Source of the DNA: JBBDYH01 sp040901795
GTDB lineage: Bacteria; Planctomycetota; Planctomycetia; Pirellulales; JALHPA01
Direction: 5' to 3'
Assembly (NCBI GenBank): GCA_040901795.1
Contig: JBBDYH010000121.1
Coordinates: 21,412 to 85,411, forward strand
Length of the DNA stretch: 64,000 nucleotides
This document shows positions 42,797 to 51,675 of this stretch, piece after piece (the stretch's first letter is position 1; every line of letters starts with the position of its first letter). The notes under the pieces were generated by a model that worked only from the letters and a program-made list of their open reading frames with translations, was not told where the DNA came from and made no database searches. The translations under genes and the position numbers were made by a program.

Positions 42797-43057
42797 ATGA
42801 TTACGCCCGACCGTGACGATCGCAGCCCTGATCGGCGCGCAAGCGATGAGCAAATCGCGGCAGAGCCGCAACTCGCACCGATTGATTTGCCGTCTGGCGC
42901 GATTCCACAGCCGGTGGAGGCGCACCTCGCTCGGCACGCACGAAGACCAATCGCCGTTGCCGGTGTGGTCGAGAACGGTTTGGTGCGTCCGCTCGATCCG
43001 ACGGTCAAGCTTCTTGAGCGTACGCGAGTGATAATCGTCGCGACCGAGGCGGGCTAA
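42797..43057 (+). CDS. small DUF104/AF2212-like antitoxin candidate
   Basis: This 86-residue protein has a low-complexity, charged N-terminus (TPDRDDRSPDRRASDEQIAAE). The C-terminal core is IAVAGVVENGLVRPLDPTVKLLERTRVIIVATEAG. The pattern of strand, ENG-x-RPL-x-P and strand is that of the DUF104/AF2212-type antitoxin fold. The gene lies nine bases after the frameshifted toxin-like gene, the normal position for a partner. It is intact while its presumed toxin is not. Family assignment is suggestive only. Confidence 0.6.
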   Translation: MITPDRDDRSPDRRASDEQIAAEPQLAPIDLPSGAIPQPVEAHLARHARRPIAVAGVVENGLVRPLDPTVKLLERTRVIIVATEAG

Positions 43058-43125
43058 ACCGCGCCGGATCCGTTTGCACCAAGGACCTCAGATCGCGTCA
43101 GCCGGACGTTCGCGTGGTATTCAAT

Positions 43126-43173
43126 GGCAGGCGGAGCCTGCGGGCAGTGCGTTCCCAGGCAGAGCCTGGGAAC
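43126..43173. repeat. double hairpin repeat (GGCAGAGCCT family), copy 2
   Basis: GCAGGCGGAGCCTGC (43126-43140) is followed by an exact copy of the 25-base palindrome found at 19942-19966, here at 43149-43173, including the preceding CAGTG. The first hairpin differs in sequence but keeps position and GGAGCC/GGCAGAGCC core. It lies between the antitoxin-like gene and the 3' end of the PAC2 gene. Confidence 0.85.
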
Positions 43174-43181
43174 GAGAAGAT

Positions 43182-44114
43182 CTACTTTTTAAAGAGATCC
43201 AAAAACCGGTCCTCGAATTCCTTGAAGACACCCAGCCGGTCGAGCTCCTGCTTGAGCTCGAAGGCCTTCGAGCGGTCTTTGGTCGACTCTTCAAAAAGCC
43301 GTTCGATCCGCTGGCTGTCGGCCGGGCCGAGTCGCTCCTCTTCCACGGGCTCCGCCGTGCCAAAGCTTTCCTCCTCGGCCGGCGACTGTTGCCCGTAAGT
43401 CTCTTCGACGCGCGCCAACAGCTCGCCTAACTGCTCCTGCATCACTTTTGCTTGCTCCGCCAATTCGGTGAAATCCAGATCGATTCCCGCCATCGGGGCG
43501 AACATCTCCAGGATTGCGAGCGACGCTTTAGGAAACGGAAGCTGGCTGAAAATATGGGGCATTTCACCGAGCAAGCACGCTCCGCGCAGGCCGTTTTCGG
43601 CGGCCGCGCCCAGCAGCACGCCGTTGAGTCCGCTGATGTTGCCGGTTTCGAGAATCTCGAGATCGCCGTCGCGGCCTTTGAGCTCCTCGAGCATCTCCAG
43701 ATCGGTCGCGGCGGCGAACACGCGCGACTCGTGTTCGGGGTGCATCTGCGTCGCCATCGCAGCAAACGTGAAGACGCGCTCGACCCCGAGCTGCCGCGCA
43801 TACGAGATGAGCTGGCGACAAAACGGATATTTTCCCAACGGCGGTTGCGCTTCGCCCAGAAAAACAACTAGATCGTGCCGCTCATTGGGATCGGTCCAGA
43901 CGAAGAACCGATTCGACGGACGCCGACCGCTTTGAATAATACCGTCCTTGACTTCGACATGCTCGACATCGAACAGATCGCTCGCCTCCAGTTCCGCGGT
44001 CAGCTTCATCCGCAGCTTCGCTAACAGATACACCGCGGCATTGAGCGCAACAGCCCCCATGCCGGGCCACGCGGCGACAAGCCAAGGATGGTTGAGTTTG
44101 AGCGGATCGGCCAT
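43182..44114 (-). CDS. PAC2-family protein
   Basis: This 310-residue protein begins LNHPWLVAAWPGMGAVALNAAVYLLAKL, the PAC2 signature of proteasome-assembly-chaperone homologues and related archaeal/bacterial proteins. It then has LVVFLGEAQPPLG, ERVFTFAAMATQMHPEHESRVFAAATDLEML and ISGLNGVLLGAAAENGLRGACLLGEMPHIFSQLPFPKASLAILEMF. The C-terminal 90 residues are a charged coiled region. Role unknown. Bacterial members are common in actinobacteria beside the proteasome, but there are no proteasome genes here. Confidence 0.88.
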   Translation of the reverse strand: MADPLKLNHPWLVAAWPGMGAVALNAAVYLLAKLRMKLTAELEASDLFDVEHVEVKDGIIQSGRRPSNRFFVWTDPNERHDLVVFLGEAQPPLGKYPFCRQLISYARQLGVERVFTFAAMATQMHPEHESRVFAAATDLEMLEELKGRDGDLEILETGNISGLNGVLLGAAAENGLRGACLLGEMPHIFSQLPFPKASLAILEMFAPMAGIDLDFTELAEQAKVMQEQLGELLARVEETYGQQSPAEEESFGTAEPVEEERLGPADSQRIERLFEESTKDRSKAFELKQELDRLGVFKEFEDRFLDLFKK

Positions 44115-44136
44115 GGGGGGTTCACTTTCGGTTCAA

Positions 44137-45102
44137 TTACGGAACGTACTGCCAGATTTGTCGCAACAGTCTTGTCGGCGGATGAGGAGGTCGGAATTGC
44201 CAATTCCAAGACTCGGTGACGAGCATGCAGACCAGCATCGTGGTGAATTGCAGAGGATGCAAGAGCAGCGTGGGAAGACTGCTGATCGCAATCTTGATAC
44301 CCGTACGGGAACGCAGTGCTTGCCGGACGCGGCGGAGCCACTCCTCCGACGTGCGCCCGTAATCGTCGGTGCCATCGACCTCATCCACCAACGTGAAATA
44401 ACCTTCGGCACACCGTTCCAGTTGGCCGCGCACGGGATACCAGCCGCCGAAGCTCCGGGCCAGGATGGCATAATGAAAGGCGGCCGACCCGCGCGGAAAA
44501 GCCAGCGGGTGTCGCAATAAGTCGGCCGGATTTGGGCGGCGAACGAAGTGAATTGCAGTAGTCGCCAGCCTGCCGCCCGACTGTGGATCGAGGGCACGGT
44601 GCATTCGCTCAAAGAAGTCTCGGTAGATGTCGTCGTCTCGGCCGGCGAGCGCCTCTTGAGGCTGGACATAATGTTCGATTGAGCCGTTGGCCACCAGACC
44701 GTCAAAGGATTGGTTCCATTCCGGTCCAAGGGCCTTGTAATCGAGTAGACGGACGTCAAGACCGGCCCGGCGGGAGCGATGGACTTGCTCTCGCGACAGC
44801 GTGATGCCGACTGCCGTTGCGCCGCGGTCGCGAGCACGCGCCACAAGTGTGCCATATCCACAGCCAACATCGAGAATTCGGCTGCCGGCCTCACAGCCGA
44901 TCTGGTCGAGCAGATAGTTATGCTGATTCGCCGGCGCCTGGCCGAACGAGATATCGGGGTCGCCCAAGTGTATCCCCTCCGTGAGATCAACTACGCCGCA
45001 CTTGGGCAAAAAGTGATCCATGACCGAATAGCAAACCTTGACCGTCTTGGGCGATTGCTGTGCCGCACGCATTTTCGGATGTTCGGCTGCGACGGTTGCC
45101 AC
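44137..45102 (-). CDS. SAM-dependent methyltransferase, cyclopropane-fatty-acid-synthase-like
   Basis: This 321-residue protein has the SAM motif ILDVGCGYGTLVARARDRG at about 76-94. It also has YSVMDHFLPKCGVVDLTEGIHLGDPDISFGQAPANQHNYLLDQI, resembling CFAS-type methyltransferases, and VANGSIEHYVQ as the family's post-II region. A C-terminal amphipathic/hydrophobic stretch (SLPTLLLHPLQFTTMLVCML) may bind membrane. It starts with GTG at 45102, with AGGAG six bases upstream. It could modify unsaturated lipids or a small metabolite; substrate not determined. Confidence 0.85.
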   Translation of the reverse strand: MATVAAEHPKMRAAQQSPKTVKVCYSVMDHFLPKCGVVDLTEGIHLGDPDISFGQAPANQHNYLLDQIGCEAGSRILDVGCGYGTLVARARDRGATAVGITLSREQVHRSRRAGLDVRLLDYKALGPEWNQSFDGLVANGSIEHYVQPQEALAGRDDDIYRDFFERMHRALDPQSGGRLATTAIHFVRRPNPADLLRHPLAFPRGSAAFHYAILARSFGGWYPVRGQLERCAEGYFTLVDEVDGTDDYGRTSEEWLRRVRQALRSRTGIKIAISSLPTLLLHPLQFTTMLVCMLVTESWNWQFRPPHPPTRLLRQIWQYVP

Positions 45103-45148
45103 CGATCTCTCCTTTACGTATGAGCTGCTGCTACTTCACTCGACGTCA

Positions 45149-46507
45149 TTATTTTACGTACACGGTCTTGATGTTGACGAACTCGCGGATGCCAAACTCA
45201 GCCAATTCCCGGCCGTAGCCGGAGCGCTTGATGCCGCCGAAGGGCAGCCGTGGGTCGGACTTGGAGATCTCGTTGACAAACACGGCGCCTGCTTCGATCT
45301 TCGCCGCGAGTGCTTCTCCGCGCGCGGGATCGCCGGTCCAGATGCTCGAGGCGAGGCCGAACGGTGAGCGGTTCGCCAATTCGATTGCATGGTCGACGTC
45401 GCGCGCCCGTGTGACTGCGGCGACCGGCCCGAAAGTTTCTTCATCGAACGCGGCCATGCCCGGCTCGACGTTGGCTAGGACCGTGGGAGCGTAAAAGAAG
45501 CCCTTTCCTGCAAGCCGTTGTCCACCGGCCAGCAGTTTCGCCCCCGCCTTTGTGGTGCGGCGAACCTGGTCATCGAGGTTGTCCATCAAATCTTCGCGCG
45601 CGAGCGGACCGACTTCTATCGAACGGTCGAGCGGATCACCAACTTTGAGGTTTCTCATCTGCTCGGCGAAGGCCTGTTCGAATCGGTCGGCGATAGAGTG
45701 CTCGACGATGAATCGCTTGGCCGCGATGCAGCTTTGGCCGCTGTTGACGGTGCGAGCCTTCGCCGCCTGGCTGGCAACGGCCGCTGGGTCGGCATCGGAC
45801 AGCACGATGAAGGGGTCGGAGCCGCCCAGTTCGAGCACGGTTTTTTTGAGCTGTTTGCCGGCCGCCGCTGCAACCGACTCACCGGCCCGGTCGCTACCGG
45901 TCAATGTAACGGCCCGAATGGCGGGATGTTCGATCAGCTTTGTCACCCGATCGGAGGAGATGAGCAGCGTCGTCATCACCCCTGTGGGAAATCCCGCCTG
46001 ACGGAAGACGTCCTCGATGGCCAACGCGCAGCCGGACACGTTGGCCGCATGCTTGAGCACGGCGACGTTGCCCGCCATCAGCGCGGGGGCTGCAAAGCGA
46101 AACACCTGCCAGAACGGAAAATTCCACGGCATGACCGCCAAGATGGGACCGAGCGGATCGTATCGGACGAAGCTTTTGCTGGCGTCGGTGGCGACTATCT
46201 GATCGGTGAGATACTGCTCGGCATGTTCGGCGTAAAACTCGCATCCCCAAGCGCACTTGTCGACCTCGGCCTCGGCCGAAGCGATTGGTTTGCCCATCTC
46301 GGCGGTCATCATCCGGGCCTGCGCGGTCCGCTCTTGACGCAACAGTGCGGCGGCGCGTTTCATGAGTGTTGCGCGCTCGGCAAACGACATCTGCCGCCAT
46401 TCGTGGAACGCGCGCTCGGCCGCGGCGATGCGGCGGGCGACCTCGGCGTCGCTATGCTCGGCGTAGTCGCGGATCAATTCGCCGGTGGCGGGGTTGATGG
46501 ATTTCAT
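45149..46507 (-). CDS. gabD: NAD(P)-dependent succinate-semialdehyde dehydrogenase
   Basis: This 452-residue aldehyde dehydrogenase has catalytic Cys260 in VNSGQSCIAAKRF and general base Glu226 in LELGGSDPFIVL. It also has PWNFPFWQVFRFAAPALMAGN and the C-terminal PFGGIKRSGYGRELAEFGIREFVNIKTVYV. The pattern and length fit the short GabD-like class that oxidises succinate semialdehyde to succinate. Start ATG 46507 was chosen over an upstream in-frame codon. No GABA transaminase is adjacent. Confidence 0.92.
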   Translation of the reverse strand: MKSINPATGELIRDYAEHSDAEVARRIAAAERAFHEWRQMSFAERATLMKRAAALLRQERTAQARMMTAEMGKPIASAEAEVDKCAWGCEFYAEHAEQYLTDQIVATDASKSFVRYDPLGPILAVMPWNFPFWQVFRFAAPALMAGNVAVLKHAANVSGCALAIEDVFRQAGFPTGVMTTLLISSDRVTKLIEHPAIRAVTLTGSDRAGESVAAAAGKQLKKTVLELGGSDPFIVLSDADPAAVASQAAKARTVNSGQSCIAAKRFIVEHSIADRFEQAFAEQMRNLKVGDPLDRSIEVGPLAREDLMDNLDDQVRRTTKAGAKLLAGGQRLAGKGFFYAPTVLANVEPGMAAFDEETFGPVAAVTRARDVDHAIELANRSPFGLASSIWTGDPARGEALAAKIEAGAVFVNEISKSDPRLPFGGIKRSGYGRELAEFGIREFVNIKTVYVK

Positions 46508-46881
46508 CGTGGAGCTCCGAGTCAACAAACGGACAGCGATGGTCGGACGAAAAACCGGTTTCCGAATCGGCTTCACTCAGCGCCGCGTAGCCCCCACCGA
46601 AAACTCGCCCATCAGGGGACGAGCGGGGAACATAGATGAAAACAGACGAAGGCAGATGCGGAGGATACAGTGCCGTTACTGGGTGATTCCGGCGATTCTA
46701 TCCAATTGACGGCGATTGTTGAGGGCAAAGCTTATGCCGGATGCGGTTGCGCGACGCCGAATCGCGGGGCGGTATTCCGGGAATGGTTGCGCTGGCCGTT
46801 AGGCCGTGGAGGGCACCGTGGCGAATCCGCCGGACTGGCAATCGGCGACTCCGCAAGACCTTGTTTCCCAAGCGATGCTTT
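46508..46881. other. 374-bp intergenic region
   Basis: This stretch separates gabD from the first DUF1501 gene, both on the minus strand. Short frames on the plus strand lack a recognisable product or coding bias. No clear hairpin was seen. It should contain the promoter for gabD near 46510-46600, which I could not define. Confidence 0.5.
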
Positions 46882-48324
46882 TCACACGAGCAACTCGTGA
46901 ATTGTCTTGCCCGGACGGATGAACTGCGGTCGACCGGCCGCGTCGGTCAGTGTCTGCGCTGCGGGCACACCCAGCGCATGATACACGGTCGCAATGAGGT
47001 CTTGCGGCGCCACCGGGTTTTCAGCGGGAAACGCCGCCTGCCTGTCGCTGCGGCCGTACACATAGCCTCCGCGAAACCCACCGCCGGCAAGAACGCTGGT
47101 GAAGCAGCCCGGCCAATGATCCCGGCCGTCGCGACCAGCGCCGGCGTCGCTGTTGACTTGTCCCACCCGCGGCGTACGGCCGAATTCGCCGGTCCACAGC
47201 ACGATGGTTTCATCGAGCATTCCTCGTTCCCGCAGATCATCCAGCAGCGCCGAAAACGCCTGGTCTGCCACGGGGATCAAGCGCTCCTTGAGATCGATGA
47301 AGTTACGGCTATGAGTATCCCAATACACGCTCACGTTCTTGATGCCGTCATTCGGCCAAAACACCGTTACCAAGGGCACCCCCCGCTCGACCAGCCGCCG
47401 CGCTTGCAGCACGGATTGACCATGCGCATTCATTCCATAACGTTCGCGCAGCGCCGGCGGCTCAGCGGCAAGATTGAACGCGTCCAGCTCCCCTTTCGCG
47501 GATTGCAGCAATTCAAACGCTCGTGCATGACTTGCATCATGAGACGTAAGAAACGCTGACTGCACCTGCAATTGAAGATCCAGCTTTCCGAGCAGTTCAC
47601 GGCGCGATTGCAGGCGCTCAAGTGACAACCCAGGTTGAAGCGCAAGCTCAGCGACTTGATAGTCCGCTGTGCTGGGGTCCTGGTCAATCGTGAGCGGATC
47701 GTAGACGGGTCCCAGCCAACCCGCGAATTGCCCCTGGCTTTGCTCGACGAAGCGCGGGACGTCGCCGGGAAGTTTGGGACGCATCGATACGCAGGGCGGC
47801 AAGGCGCCGCGACCGCGACCGCGGCCGAGGCGGGCGAGGACTGAACCGAGGTGCGGCCACTGCTCGCGCTTGTCGGTGCTTACCGGGGGCGGTTCGCCGG
47901 TCAGTAAATAATGCGTCGAGCGCGTATGATCGGCATTGGTGTGGGTCATCGAGCGCACGATGCACAACTGATCGATGCGCCGCGAGAGCTGTTCGAAATG
48001 CTCACAAACGGAGATCCCGGGCACGTTCGTCGGAATCGGCGAGAACTCGCCACGGATTTCGGCTGGGGCATCCGGCTTAAGATCGAAGGTGTCCTGGTGC
48101 GCCGGTCCGCCCCACATGAAGAGCAGGATGCAGGACTTGGCTCGCCCGAAGCTGGATGGTCGTGCAATGGCATCTGGCGCGGCCGCCTGGGCCCGCGACA
48201 CCGCTTGCCCGCTAAGCAAGTTCGGCAGCGTAGCGCCCAATAGCGAGAGACTGCCTGCGCGCAACAGCTCGCGCCGGTTGAGCATTTGAGCAACATGAAA
48301 GCCGTGACAACCACGCCTCGGCAT
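46882..48324 (-). CDS. DUF1501 protein (Tat-exported, sulfatase-fold)
   Basis: This 480-residue protein has a Tat-type signal, MLNRRELLRAGSLSLLGATL, preceded by MPRRGCHGFHVAQ. The DUF1501 core includes KSCILLFMWGGPAHQDTFDLKPDAPAEIRGEFSPI, RSMTHTNADHTRSTHYLLTGEPP, GVPLVTVFWPNDG, ETIVLWTGEFGRTPRV and GYVYGRSDRQAAFPAENPVAPQDL. The fold is alkaline-phosphatase-like. In planctomycetes these genes commonly lie next to PSD1 cytochrome-like genes. GGGAGG precedes the ATG at 48324 with good spacing. Enzymatic role is not established. Confidence 0.93.
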   Translation of the reverse strand: MPRRGCHGFHVAQMLNRRELLRAGSLSLLGATLPNLLSGQAVSRAQAAAPDAIARPSSFGRAKSCILLFMWGGPAHQDTFDLKPDAPAEIRGEFSPIPTNVPGISVCEHFEQLSRRIDQLCIVRSMTHTNADHTRSTHYLLTGEPPPVSTDKREQWPHLGSVLARLGRGRGRGALPPCVSMRPKLPGDVPRFVEQSQGQFAGWLGPVYDPLTIDQDPSTADYQVAELALQPGLSLERLQSRRELLGKLDLQLQVQSAFLTSHDASHARAFELLQSAKGELDAFNLAAEPPALRERYGMNAHGQSVLQARRLVERGVPLVTVFWPNDGIKNVSVYWDTHSRNFIDLKERLIPVADQAFSALLDDLRERGMLDETIVLWTGEFGRTPRVGQVNSDAGAGRDGRDHWPGCFTSVLAGGGFRGGYVYGRSDRQAAFPAENPVAPQDLIATVYHALGVPAAQTLTDAAGRPQFIRPGKTIHELLV

Positions 48325-48637
48325 CAACGCACCTCCCACCTTGAACGAGCTGGTTCTAGCGCCAACCCAATGAGGCGCAGTATAAATCGTTCGGCCCTGA
48401 ACGGCCAGTCGGCCCTCGCCGCCAGAATCGCCGACAATCCGAAACGGAGAGCTGTGTTCGAAGTGACCGAAGAGCAGCGGACGGGTCGCCACCGACTGCG
48501 TTCGTCGACACGTATGCCGTGCGGGGACTGCTGCTAGCCGGCTTGGTTGGCGAAGATCGGTACGAGACGCTGGTGGAGCAATTGGCGCGAAGCAGTGTTA
48601 ACTGAGCGCAACGCACTGGCGAATGCCGGTATCGGCT
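48325..48637. other. 313-bp intergenic region with possible gene remnant
   Basis: It separates the first DUF1501 gene from the response regulator, both on the minus strand. On the plus strand, 48492-48608 could encode PTAFVDTYAVRGLLLAG and more, ending SSVN and a stop, which looks like a coding remnant in a good codon pattern. No start or upstream domain is present, so I treat it as decayed or spurious. Confidence 0.4.
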
Positions 48638-49030
48638 TCACGCACCATCGGCGGCATTGACGCTCTGGGCGGCGGGTTGAGCCGCTGCCTCGTAGTCTTC
48701 CAGCAAAGACTTGATCTGCTTCATCGAAACCGGCTTGTGCATGTAGCCGTCGATGCCGTACTTGCGCCGCTTGGTGGGTTCGTCTTCATGCGAGGTGACG
48801 GCAATAATCGGAGCGCGCAGGCCCTGTTGTCGCAGCCGAGCAGAGAGGTGGTATCCGTCCGTTCCCGGCAGCACAATGTCCATGAACACCAGGTCAATCG
48901 AATTCTCGACCGCCGCCGGGCTGGCGAGCCAGGCATTGGGAACGCAAATCGGCTGATGACCGCATGCCGACACAAAAGCTTCGAGGATCGTCGCGGTCGT
49001 CAACGAATCCTCAATAATCAGCACGTTCAT
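48638..49030 (-). CDS. single-domain CheY-like response regulator
   Basis: This 130-residue receiver domain has no output domain. Acidic pocket Glu7-Asp8 lies in LIIEDS, phosphoacceptor Asp51 in FMDIVLPGTDGYHL, Thr79-Ser80 in IIAVTSHED and Lys99 in GYMHKPVSM. A short polar tail (AAQPAAQSVNAADGA) follows. It would be phosphorylated by a histidine kinase encoded elsewhere and act by protein contact. No kinase gene is adjacent, so the partner is unknown. Confidence 0.93.
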   Translation of the reverse strand: MNVLIIEDSLTTATILEAFVSACGHQPICVPNAWLASPAAVENSIDLVFMDIVLPGTDGYHLSARLRQQGLRAPIIAVTSHEDEPTKRRKYGIDGYMHKPVSMKQIKSLLEDYEAAAQPAAQSVNAADGA

Positions 49031-49270
49031 ATAGATCTGCTCAGCGAAGCCTTTGGCGACATCGCCGTGAAATCCCCTTATTCCCCTGGCACCGTGAAAA
49101 TATACGCCTTAGAGATATATGGGCTGCGGTCCTCCACAAAGTAAGTTGCAAAACCAATGAGCGCCGCTTCGGCAGAATCGCTACAACCTGTCTCGATTTC
49201 ACGGGTTCCGCGCGGGTCGAGGGATTGGCAGGTTTCCTTACGGCGACCATGAAGCCGCCGCTCACCTAAT

Positions 49271-49293
49271 GCTGAACCCTGAACCCTGAACCC

Positions 49294-49296
<3 letters not shown>
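49271..49296. repeat. TGAACCC heptamer array abutting DUF1501 stop
   Basis: GCTGAACCCTGAACCCTGAA and four more bases form three heptamers. On the minus strand they begin with the TGA stop of the second DUF1501 gene (TGAGGGTTCAGGGTTCAGGG). The same array occurs beside another stop at 55768. Confidence 0.8.
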
Positions 49297-50769
<1,473 letters not shown>

Positions 50770-50826
50770 TTTTCGATCCGGTTTTAAACCGCTGGAAGTC
50801 GTGTTTGCGACGGACTTACCAAGCCC

Positions 50827-51246
50827 CTACGGAATGAACAACCGACCCACGCCTCTATATCTGTCGATTTCTGAAGCAATGTCCAGCAATCGGACCGCGC
50901 ATCGTTCTCGATAGTCCGGCTCGATTAAACGTTCCACTCTGGCGATCGTGACGACAGGGAGCGCAGCGACGTGATTCTCGTCCCGGATCGTTTGTTCGAG
51001 GGAATCATCGCCCTTCATCCTCCTATTTCCTGTGAGTAGGAGCATCTTGCTGGTCTGCGCGAACCGCCAAACCGCACGATCTGTGGCATTGTCCGACAAG
51101 CCCACATCGGCAAATCGTACAAGCCGGGCCGGCGAGATTTCCAGCCAGCCGCCCGACAGCAGTACGCCCCACAACACGTCGGCCTGTCCTTCAACGTTGT
51201 GGTCGGCGAGTATCGTGACTAGTTTTTCTGATGCCGGCTCTTCCAT
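50827..51246 (-). CDS. DUF5615-like PIN-type toxin candidate
   Basis: This 139-residue protein begins MEEPASEKLVTILADHNVEG, with an N-terminal Asp in a LADHN motif. It then has LVRFADVGLSDNATDRAVWRFAQTSKMLLLTGNRRMKGDDSLEQTI. The DHN, T-x-N and DD positions resemble the acidic residues of DUF5615/VapC-related PIN nucleases. The gene overlaps the DUF433 gene by 28 bases, the normal antitoxin-first order. PIN toxins cut RNA. The length fits the family; catalytic activity is inferred. Confidence 0.75.
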   Translation of the reverse strand: MEEPASEKLVTILADHNVEGQADVLWGVLLSGGWLEISPARLVRFADVGLSDNATDRAVWRFAQTSKMLLLTGNRRMKGDDSLEQTIRDENHVAALPVVTIARVERLIEPDYRERCAVRLLDIASEIDRYRGVGRLFIP

Positions 51247-51638
51247 TCTTCCAATTTGGCTCGGAATGCCGCTCGCCTCGGCGTATCGGGCACCGGCTCC
51301 GGTGCCGGTCGATTTCTGTTGTATTCCTCCCAGTAGCGGCGAATCTCTTCAGACTGCTTCTCGAGATCTTGGTACTCCTTTTCGACCTGGTCTTTGTTCG
51401 CGCGAATATAGGCCATCGCACTGTCGATTTGGACTTGAGTAAGCCCCAGCCAGTCACGGATCAGTTTTGGCGGCCACTCCTCGTGGAGGTAGTCCATAAT
51501 GTCGTAAACACTGATCCGCGTGCCGGCAATCGTTGGACCGCGATCGGATCGCATTACAATGCCCTCACCATTGGACGCGGCACTCGCCGGCCCTGAGCTA
51601 GAGGTAGAGGGTTGGTTCTCAGTTTGATCGCTCATCAT
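51219..51638 (-). CDS. DUF433 antitoxin-like protein with charged C-terminal extension
   Basis: This 139-residue protein begins MMSDQTENQPSTSSSGP. The DUF433 core is GIVMRSDRGPTIAGTRISVYDIMDYLHEEWPPKLIRDWLGLTQVQIDSAMAYIRANKDQVEKEY, a winged or ribbon-helix DNA-binding VapB45-like fold. A further ~45 residues (SEEIRRYWEEYNRNRPAPEP) form a helical, charged tail that may wrap the toxin. The stop overlaps the start of the DUF5615-like gene, so translation is coupled. It is likely self-regulated through its DNA-binding domain. Confidence 0.8.
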   Translation of the reverse strand: MMSDQTENQPSTSSSGPASAASNGEGIVMRSDRGPTIAGTRISVYDIMDYLHEEWPPKLIRDWLGLTQVQIDSAMAYIRANKDQVEKEYQDLEKQSEEIRRYWEEYNRNRPAPEPVPDTPRRAAFRAKLEEWKSRHQKN

Positions 51639-51675
51639 TGGGCCGTAAAAACGTTTGGGTAAACCGGGATTCCCC

